A DNA stretch of 64,000 nucleotides from Pempheris klunzingeri (taxonomy: Eukaryota > Chordata > Actinopteri > Acropomatiformes > Pempheridae): NCBI RefSeq assembly GCF_042242105.1, contig NC_092019.1, forward strand, positions 20,388,828 to 20,452,827. Reading direction: 5' to 3'. Shown here in pieces: positions 51,856-61,033 of the stretch. The position numbers and the translations under genes were made by a program. How positions within the stretch are numbered: position 1 is the stretch's first letter; each line of letters opens with the position of its first letter. The notes under the pieces were generated by a model. The model saw nothing but the letters and a program-made list of their open reading frames with translations. It had not been told where the DNA came from and ran no database searches.

Positions 51856-51963
51856 GGGTCGACTGCATATTTATGTATCTATAATCTATATAGTCGCGTG
51901 TGAATACCTGTGACATTTCCATATTTTTTGTGGAGCTTATTGTCTACCTGGTTAGCTAACCTC

Positions 51964-54900
51964 ATGGCCATGTTAGCGAACATCGCTCTACGAACCGTCC
52001 TGAAGTCGTCGGCTGGTGTTTTACGAGAAAACGGCGCTCTGTGCTCCGCTCTGTCAGCGACGTCCTGGACGGGCAGCCCGGCGTTATTAGTGTCAGCACC
52101 GAGAGCCAGCGGTGGTAAGTGTCGGCGACATGAGGAGCCCGAGGAAGAGGAGCAGAGGTGTTTAGAAACTAGCTTGTCCAACGCGTTTTATTACACCTGG
52201 CTGTTGGAGCCAAGTTAGCTAGTTAGCTAAAAAAAAAAAAAAGAAATCCAACAGCAGTGGGCACTGTTGACGGAGAGCTGCAGCGGTGGGAGGAGAATGG
52301 TAGCTAACATTGTTATGGAGTAACGTTAGCACACAAGTTAGGCTCATAAAATCATTAATTGTGGCTATTGTGGGTTTGTACAGCTCACTATTATGAGACA
52401 AAAGTAATTAATATGATATGCAAGATACAAAATGACACTATAGTGCTGCTCGGGAAGAGACGAGGAAAATGGCCTGTAATCTGAGTACTTACATTTACAC
52501 TTAGTTGCCTGTTTATTTTGTACACCTGGTCTAAAGTTGGTCTAATATTCAGTCTAACTTTATGTATAGATCATGCATCATATTCTACCTTTACTACTAA
52601 ACACACTTCAATTAAAGGCTAAAGAAAAGGAGTTGGCCTATGAAGTTTTTATTGACAGCAAATGGAGAAAGTGTTACAACAATATTAAGTAAAATTGAGT
52701 CAGTAGTGATTTTACAAATCAGAAAAAACATGAGATACCATAACAAGCCGTCAGACCAAAGGTGTCGATTACCACAGTAGCTAACTAGTTCTATTGTCCC
52801 TCATGCAAGAAAGGAAACAGAGTATCCTCAATTAAAGATCATCAGTTAATTAATCTAGTGAACATCCGCATAATTAATCTAGTAGCCCCAGACAGCTAGT
52901 ATGATGGCTTGCAGTAAACCAATCACGGAAAAGCTAAATGAACAATTTCCAAATCAACCAATTCGTAACAGCTTAAATAAGTATTGCTTCAACAAGAGTG
53001 TTTGGAGGGTAGATTAGATAAAAGATGCCTGTCACAGATTTAATCAGATCTCATCAACGGGGGAAAAAAAGTCTTTGACTGTCTTGAGCAGCGGCTCAGC
53101 TGTTGGAGCGCATAGCATTAAAGCTTATGGCCTAACCACAGGGACCTGGGTTTGATTCCTGTGGTCCTTTGCTGCATGTCATCCCCTCTCTCACTCTGCC
53201 GTTTCCAAAAATATCCACTATTCTTAATAAAGCCATCTGTGGCCAAAAAAAAAACAGGCTTATATTTACATATATTTTCCATTTACTGTACACTAATAAA
53301 TATTATATAACCCAATGTCTCTGTTGCAGGCTTGCAGATATTTTAGCGTTTATGTGTGCGTGCGTCCTTGTCTGCTCAATCAGAAACACCATCTCACTTC
53401 ATTAAGATCATATCAAGAGGATCTAGCAGCTATACTTTCATTTCCCCCTCAGGTCCACCAGAATGCGATAGCTTGTTTTCACACAGTTGCATCCTTTTTT
53501 CGACCCGCTGAGAGTCACAGATGCACCAAACCTTCATTTACAGGCCCGCCCAGGAAGCATTTGGCTGCTTCTTGCAGACCACTTCTCTCCTCAACTCGCT
53601 GACAAATGCAGGCAAATCACGAATCAATAAATAGTTTCTTCACCCGACTTCAGAATGAATTTGGTTGTCATTTCCCAGTCTGAGTAAACTCAAATACATT
53701 AACAGCTGTGTCTGACAGAAATCAAGTCACTGAAAATAACTTAAGAAATGAAATGTAACTTTCTGTTTTCTTACAAGAAAAGCAAGTTGTTCTAAAGAGA
53801 GAGGTGAAGCACTAGTGCTCTTAGGAAGCAGTATCATTTGATTGTTTTGATGATATTGATATTGAAAACCACTGTCCTCTGACCATCTGATATGACCGTA
53901 GTTGTGTCTTATCTGGGGTGAGGGACAGCCATGTTACATAGATTATCTTGGTTGTGCTCTTGAAGTCATGCTTCAGCCTTTAACTTTTATTCCCACAGAA
54001 CAAAATTGAAATGTTTGACATGCAGTGATGGAGAGGAGACAGCATCGTATCCACGCTAAGCGCCATAGTGCAAATAAACATCAGAGCCCTGTAGTCTAAC
54101 TTGGAGGGCTTGTACGCACATTTGCTTTGCAGTTTATGTTACAACTCTTGCTGCCTTCGTCAGGCAGTGTCATACGTTATGATGTCAGAGTCAAGTTCTC
54201 AAGAAAGAGCAGTCCTTTAGAACCACTACGATGGTGTCAAATTTAGGATAGCCTCAAATTCTTTTAAGATGTGGGAGGTGGAAAAGGTCAGAATCAGCTT
54301 TGAAAGTAGCATGTTTAAATGACCTATTTGTTGGCCCATTGTGTTCGCTGTTATATTCATTGGAGTTAATAAGAAAATGGCAGTGACGGTGATCACAGAT
54401 CACACACTTTGTTCAACAACATATAAAAGTGATTCATCTGTGGATTACTTTGAATATAAAGCCGTATGGTTTAAAGATGTATCATCTAAACATGTTACTT
54501 TATGATATACTCTGTGAAGTCTTGAAGATTTGTGACGTTCTGAACACGCATTTTTGTTGAAACTGTGTCACAGATGTGTCGATTCAGCTCTGTAGTAACT
54601 TGAGCATTATGTGAAGTTTCCACGTAGTTCACAGTCAGCTTTGACTGGTAGCCTATATCATGTTTTCCCTCATCTTATATCATCACAGCACATCGCAGTT
54701 TTTGTCTTTGGTCCACCTGGCGTATCAGCGGGCACCAGGTTGTTCGTCCGGTTTTTCCTTTGATGTCTCCATCTTTCCCTCCCCTCACTACACATTTCTC
54801 ATTGTTTCCCCCTCTTTCTTTCCTCAGTTGCAGGGGGCTTTGCTGTTCCACCACCAGTGAGACATTATGCACGGGCTGCCAGGAGGACAGGTATGTGATG

Positions 54901-56578
54901 TCATGAGGCAGCGTTGTCGCCAAACCAGATTTTTGCCATTTTTGGAAGCACTTTCTTTTCATCCAGACATTTTGTTTCCTGCAGGCCCAGAGAGCCAGCT
55001 CAGCGATCTTTCTCCGACAATGCTGAAGATGGATTATACTGCTGTACCCATCGCTCAAACGTAAACACACACCTATATACCACACCTTTACTAATACCGC
55101 TGCTACTAAAATTTAAATGGTCACAATTGCATACCCATATTTATTAGAATAACCAGTTACTTTTCTGACACTCGTGTATTTGTATCAATAGGACTGATGA
55201 TATTGTCAAAAGACTTCTTTCGTTGGAATTGGCAAGTCAGGTGAGCTCTCATGTCCCCACAGATTGCCTTGTGATGCTCTACTCAGTTTGTCATGAATAG
55301 TCATGAATAGGTGGTTTAATAGTTTGTTGTCACATCTACAGAGTGAAAAGCTGAAGGTGAAAAAGGAGCAGCTGGTCGCAAAAGTCCGGAGGGACGAGAA
55401 CGACCGCGACTCAGTGGAAGTCCGGGGTGAGTCTTTCATCAGCGTACGTAGAGTTTTTGCAGACGGATGTAGCATTTTAACCTCGCGTCGCCTCATCTGC
55501 TCTTTTAACATCTTTTCCCTCAGTGGCTGTTTTGACTGCAAGAATCCGCAACTATCAGGAGCACTTGCAAAAACATCACAAGGTGAGCAACGCGTGGAGC
55601 GGCCGTCGTTTCAGCATCATGTGTCTGCCTGGAAGGCTCATTCGTTTGGCAGGTTTTGTAAAGGTGACGCATCATGTCACCGTGCATGTTGACTTGCACC
55701 ACTTGAACGTTCATGTATGAAAGCGTCTCTCCACATTTCCTCTCTGCCTTCCTCTGGTCTGAGGCATGTGTGCTCTACAGGATATCCTGTGCACTCCCCC
55801 ACACTAAATGCGAACATGCGTAGCACAGTCATGGTCGGAAATTTCCACGTTACATCACACGTTTAACTTTTTTTTGTCGAAATTGACACAGATGGGGAAT
55901 AGTGGTTGTGACTGTTGGACTGTTACACTAGTAATTAAGTATCTCCCCATAAGCTCATTATTGTATAAGCTGACAATCAGCCAGCATCCTCATTTCCTCC
56001 CACCTGAGCCCGTTTGATTACATTTGCAGCCCAGCTTCATTTCTTTTATGTGCTGTTTCATTCCAGGACAAAGCTAACAAAAGGCGGATGCTCATGGCCA
56101 TTGACCGAAGGAAAAAGCTTTTGAAGCAGCTGAGGTTGGTTCGTTATGATTCCTTCGAGAAAGTGTGCGAGCAGCTGGGCATCACGTACACCTTCCCCCC
56201 AGAGTACTACAGACGGGCCTCTCGCCGCTGGCAGGCCAAGAAGGCCTTCTGCATTAAGGTAGCAAACAGAAGATGCCATTATTCTGTTCACGTCCATATT
56301 ATAACAGTATCAGTTGGAGATTAATGACCTTAAATAGACCTTAAACCTTTCACAGTGTCTGAGAGCACTGCCCAGTCTTTGTATAGGTTGACGTGCTCTC
56401 ATCTAACGGACTAACAACTGTTACTTTACACCTCCACCCACACTTCTAAATGTGTGTTTCTTCTCAGCTCTTCAAGGCACTGCAGAAGCAGAGAGCAGAG
56501 CAGAGGCTGAAGATGAAGAAGAGCTCAGCCTCCACGGGCGCAGCGGCAGCCACGACAAAAGCTGTAGAGACCCATTAA
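51964..56578 (+). CDS. mrps15: Mitochondrial ribosomal protein S15 (8 exons)
   Basis: uS15m of the mitochondrial small ribosomal subunit, which binds 12S rRNA. Exons: 51964-52114, 54828-54890, 54985-55060, 55192-55240, 55342-55426, 55524-55582, 56067-56258 and 56468-56578. Phases join and give 261 codons; the human protein has 257. The start [16 protein letters not shown] is the first ATG of the open frame and begins a basic, Ser/Ala-rich import sequence; the next Met is two codons later. [13 protein letters not shown] (exon 4), [20 protein letters not shown] (exons 6-7), [31 protein letters not shown] (exon 7) and a Lys/Arg-rich tail identify the family. Exon 2 could begin at 54834, removing two residues. 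Intron 1 is 2.7 kb and holds a SINE. AATAAA is at 56758. The gene follows csf3r on the same strand with under 1 kb between coding regions, as in human. Confidence 0.95.
53081..53254 (+). repeat. tRNA-derived SINE in mrps15 intron 1
   Basis: The copy starts near GAGCAGCGGCTCAGCTGTTG, a tRNA-like head with an A-box-like region. GGTTTGATTCC (53149-53159) matches a pol III B box, followed by GCTGCATGTCATCCCCTCTC and a tail AATAAAGCC ... (A)n ending at 53254. This layout and the TGCATGTCAT(C)CC(C)CTCTCTC block are typical of a SINE abundant in spiny-rayed fish. Confidence 0.8.
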
Positions 56579-56757
56579 AAGACAATATACTTTATATTAC
56601 GACAACTAATTCTAAATGTTTCCCTCAAGCATCCTCTCTGCTTGCACACACACATGTGGTTATTTGGCTTGTAGGTAAATGCCTCCGCTTATCACGTGTC
56701 ACAATCATACCAAAATGATTTGCTTTTGCTTTCAGATTGATGTCAGAGTCTAATGCA

Positions 56758-56763
56758 AATAAA
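56758..56763 (+). other. mrps15 poly(A) signal AATAAA
   Basis: Canonical hexamer 180 bases after the stop codon. Confidence 0.8.
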
Positions 56764-56779
56764 ATTTCCCAGAAAATTG

Positions 56780-58950
56780 TGTCCAAATGTGCTTGGCTGA
56801 CAGAAAGGTGTGTTCAAGATTAGACAGCACAAAACAAATCATTGATCTCACTTGTGCAAGTTATTAACTGAGGTAGGGAAGTCAAACGGCCATATAGTTA
56901 GGACAGAATAGCAGTTTGGCACCACGTAACAGCCAAATCATTTAGGGACTCGTGGCAGAAAACTGCTGCTGCACTGATCTCTGCGGGTTGCTCATCTGGC
57001 CGTGATGTCAGAGCAGGTATTTTTCCATCAGCTGTCACAGGCAAAATTCCAGCTGTTCTATGTTATCTGTAATGTTAAATATTTAGCACTCTCACTATCA
57101 GGCCTTGTACAGAACCTGTGTGTTCACATTCTGCCAATACTCAACACCATCTTGAAGAGCATTTGGTGGTTTTACAGCATTACTGTTCGGTTGTCTTGAG
57201 GTCAAGTGTTAGTGGAGAAAAGGTTTTTAAATGGCCATAACACAGGAGTAACACACACAAACACCTGTCCAATATGGTGAAGCCACAACAAAACTGCAGC
57301 AATGAATACGACATTTTAAAGGCTTATAATAGTTTTTTTTTTCTGTAGTTGTTAATCATCTCAATCAGTGGTAGTCATAGTTAAATTTTCTATCCAATTA
57401 GCTGAATAACAAAACAGTAAATTGCAGAGATATCAGCATCTCTACCATTAATATTTCATGTTATTTGACATCTACATCTTGGATACCAGCAGGTCCAGAC
57501 TACTGTGAATATAATGGTTTTAGTCAATTTAGAACACAAGTCTTGCAGCTGCAGGTAGTTTTGTACTTCTTCAAATCTTGAGTAAATCTATCCTTTATAC
57601 AAACTGCGGTGGTGACAAAGAATGCTCAAAGCCTCAAGCTGTCTGACAAAAGGGATGTGACACATTTGTGGGTGTTTTGTGAAAGCACAGTCTAAAAGAT
57701 TCTGGCAATTGTGGATGTTGTGAGCTGCACTGATCTAACATGAGATTGGAGAAGAGAAGCATTTAAATGGAAACTTTCACCTCCTCACAGACACGAGTGC
57801 CAGCGTTGTTTGAGATAGTGCCCACAATCAGCCTCAAAGCAGAGCAGCAGTCCTCCTCAGTGGTCCGAGTTTGTCAGTGAAGGACCACAGATCATTGTCA
57901 TACTCAGAAACAGCAGTTTGTTGGCAAACCAGCATTTCACAGCTCGAGCTCGTCACAGCTTCCTGTGTGGTGTGCATCTTGTGAGTTTGATCAGCAGGAG
58001 TGCACAGATCAGGAGGACTCTTCTGGTAAGTGACACCTTTTTTCTTTTGCTCTCGCAGTAGACCAACTTCAGAATTCACTATTAATTTAGTTAATCGGAT
58101 ATTGTTCATAAACTGTTCTTACAAATCATATTTTTTAAGTTAAACGTGCAATCAGAATCAACTTTTTGATGGCATTGATACAAGATAACATTGACCCTCA
58201 CATGTTCTTTTGTACCTCAGGGTTACATAAAACTGTCATATTCATTTTCAAAGCCTTGTGTTTCTATGTTTAGGTCACGTACATAGTCATACGTGACATT
58301 TACCAATCTGTGCCACAGTAACTCACTTTTATATACCAGTGTTATGAACTAGCGCTGCAACTAACTCCCAAAACTTTACACAGCAAAAAAGAAAAATCCA
58401 AAAAAAATCCAACTAATGTCATTCTTTACATATTTTAAGTAACTTGTAGGCACTATTAATGGGTGGGAAGCTGACTTTTTACACATTGATCGTGTTAAGA
58501 AGGATTTCATTAAAATACTGTGTTTCGGAATAAGAGCCATACAAAACAATTCATATTTAATTCATATGTAAATAGAAAAAGCTCTCAAAGTCCATAAACT
58601 TGTTTCATTTTGTGTTAAATGAAGTGTTTGTTGATACATCACATCACGTCTTTGCAGAATGATTATCACGTGATTTCTTTTTTAGAGTTATTCTCCAACA
58701 TGGAGCTATAGAATATCTTTACTTATGCCTCTGAATCATTCTATGAAAAGTCACAAACTGCCGTTTCCTATTCGGGAAATTGATAGTATCACATATTAGT
58801 CCATGTTACAAAAAGTGAAAACAATTGTGGGACATGGAAAGAATGATTCAGGTCATTTCTCCTACATCTTTTCCGTCTTTTGCTAACAGCTGAATGTGTT
58901 CTTAACTAGACAGCTAAATCCAAAACAACAAGCAGATCCAGTAATCCAAC
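56780..58950. other. Intergenic region between mrps15 and the PLAC8-family gene
   Basis: About 2.2 kb without a supported gene or recognised repeat. The promoter and any untranslated first exon of the downstream gene should be in its right half, but I could not place them. Confidence 0.55.
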
Positions 58951-59650
58951 ATGTCGAACCCAGTGGTCACCAATCAGCCAGGAGCAGGAGGCTATGGGAC
59001 GAATGTCCAAACAGGAGAGTGGAGCACGGGCCTGTGCTCCTGCTGCAGTGACCTGTTAGTCTGTGAGTGCCATTCGAGATGCTCAAATATGACATCATTC
59101 CGTTTTTGTCCATACACCAAAGACACAATGACGCACATGTTTGTGCTTTTTCTCCATCAAAAATTCACAATCAAGTCCACTTCTTTTATGCAGGTGCTGT
59201 TGGCTGCCTCTGTCCACTCGCACTGAGCTGCTACACAGCCAGTAAGTATGGAGAGAACTGCTGCTTGGGCTGTTTGCCAGGAGGTTTAACAGCATTGAGG
59301 ACTCATATGAGACTGACCTATGGCATTCAGGTGAGTTACTATACTATTATATGTTGATTATTGCTCGTGTTTTGGGTGGTGCTGTAAGTCTCATACAGGA
59401 AGGCTGACCTTGGCTCTTGTGACAGTTTTCGTGAAGATGGGAAATGTTGGGTGTGCCCCACAATTGAGAAATGTGATCTGCAGCACATTTCCTCATTAGA
59501 GGGCTAACTGTCCCATTTTGTGCTTTTGTTTCAACCTTTTAACCACAGGGAACAGTTACCAATGACGCCTTGATGAGTTTTTTCTGCGGACTGTGTGAGA
59601 TGTGCAGGATGGCGCGAGAAATCCGAATCAGGAATGGAGAAATTCAATAG
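58951..59650 (+). CDS. cnfn: PLAC8-family protein, cornifelin-like (3 exons)
   Basis: Small cysteine-rich protein of the PLAC8/cornifelin family. Cornifelin is a component of the cornified envelope in mammalian skin; fish members are less well defined. Exons 58951-59062, 59194-59330 and 59549-59650 join in phase (1, then 0) and give 116 codons; human cornifelin has 112. Family marks are WSTGLCSCCSDLLVC, the cysteine-rich core YGENCCLGCLPGG followed by ALRTHMRLTYGIQG, and the C-terminal CGLCEMCRMAREIRIRNGEI. The MARE(I/L)(R/K)IR ending is what makes cornifelin the closest match I know. A short hydrophobic stretch lies in the cysteine-rich core; no signal peptide. AATAAA follows at 59944. Which PLAC8 paralogue this is cannot be settled without a tree. 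Confidence 0.88.
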
Positions 59651-59943
59651 TAACACAACGTAAAGGATTGTGGTCCACTGGATACAGTATTTTTCTGAAA
59701 TATTCTGAGGTATTCTTCTGTCAATGATGTTCAGCAATTGGAAAAGTAATGACTCTATTTCTGTAGAAGACCTAGCTTTTAAGGAGCAGCTAATGAATTA
59801 TGCAATTCTTACCTGTAGCCTCATATGTGCAACAGTGTGACAAAGTGCTAGCTTTAATTTGCATTACTGTACATACATTGTATTGTTCTATCAATCACAT
59901 GATTTTTTACATTCAAGCATGAAGTATTTTATACAACATTGTC

Positions 59944-59949
59944 AATAAA
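59944..59949 (+). other. Poly(A) signal of the PLAC8-family gene
   Basis: AATAAA about 295 bases after the stop codon. Confidence 0.75.
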
Positions 59950-59959
59950 AAATATGATT

Positions 59960-60360
59960 GTTTAATTGTATTTCATGTACCTTTTTAAAGTAGGAAACTA
60001 TGTAGATGGTAACAATTGGTTCCAAACTTTTTGACCCTTAAAATAGTGTGTATAAAACCTTATATAATGTATATGGCAGGTATTGCAGCATGTGAGCATT
60101 TAAACCAAAGAGTATTTCTTTTTTTCATTGGGCAGATTTTAAGAGGCTTGTGATAGTGAAAGTGTTAGAGGTACATACATATTCAGTCCCTCACAGGAAC
60201 AAAGGCAAAATCAGAAAAAAAAACATACATATAGTTTAGCAGAAGTATCTCTGGTGAAGGTTGGAAACACACGATGAAAACACAGTACATAAATGAATTG
60301 AGTCTCATTTGTAACATTGAGATATAACTGGACCCTGCTACCCACCTGAGCCCTCCTCTT
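59960..60360. other. Intergenic region upstream of oscp1
   Basis: About 400 bases of AT-rich sequence with no recognised feature before the oscp1 promoter motifs begin. Confidence 0.6.
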
Positions 60361-60364
60361 CCTG

Positions 60365-60417
60365 TGCGTCATAACGCACAGCGCTCTGATTGGCTGTTTG
60401 CTTCGTGGCCTGGCAAC
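60365..60417 (+). promoter_or_regulatory. oscp1 promoter with CCAAT box and RFX X-box
   Basis: GTGGCCTGGCAAC (60405-60417) fits the X-box consensus GTNRCC-N-RGYAAC at every fixed position; RFX factors use it to drive ciliary genes. It sits 110 bases upstream of the oscp1 ATG. Fifteen bases before it is an inverted CCAAT box (ATTGG, 60389-60393), a usual NF-Y partner of RFX sites. Further up is TGCGTCATAACGCA, with a CRE-like TGCGTCA. No TATA box seen. Motifs are read directly; use is inferred. Confidence 0.65.
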
Positions 60418-60526
60418 CAGAGGAGGCTTTACCAAACAGACGGACTCCTCACCAGCAAGCACTCGTGCTAGCTACAATCGCTAGCTAGCTGTTTTCCTGG
60501 AGACATTCAACCGTCCAAACACCACC

Positions 60527-60999
60527 ATGTCTTCAAGAACTCTGCCTCTGCTGTTCATCAACCTCGGCGGAGAAATGCTGTACATCTTGGACCAGCGGCT
60601 TCGGGCTCAGAATATCCCTGCTGACAAAGCTAAAAAAGGTAGCTAGGTAGCTAGCTTAGCAGCTATCGAGATAACAACACAAATGTCACCCTGCAGGAAA
60701 AGGATTCTGCACATTCAGGTCCAGTCCGTTTGCCGGTTGAGGTGAATTGATGATAACTTTCGGTGATTCATAGAAAGCCAACATTAATCAGCATTAGCGT
60801 CCATGAGTCATGTGCTTGTCTTTTGTAAATCCATATATTTTGATAAAATCATAACTCACACAGTCAACAGTTTCTGTTGTATCAGACACTGTAATTAGGA
60901 ATCCAGAGCAATTTGTAATTCTTTTAATTTGTCAGTACATGGGAAACTGCCTTATCTCTTCTACCATAAAGGGCTGAAAAAGATTCCACAAAATGACAT

Positions 61000-61033
<34 letters not shown>

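Noticed and set aside
55303..55692. 129-codon plus-strand open frame over mrps15 exons 5-6
   Set aside because: It reads through an mrps15 intron; only exons 5 and 6 are coding, with the splice sites given for mrps15.
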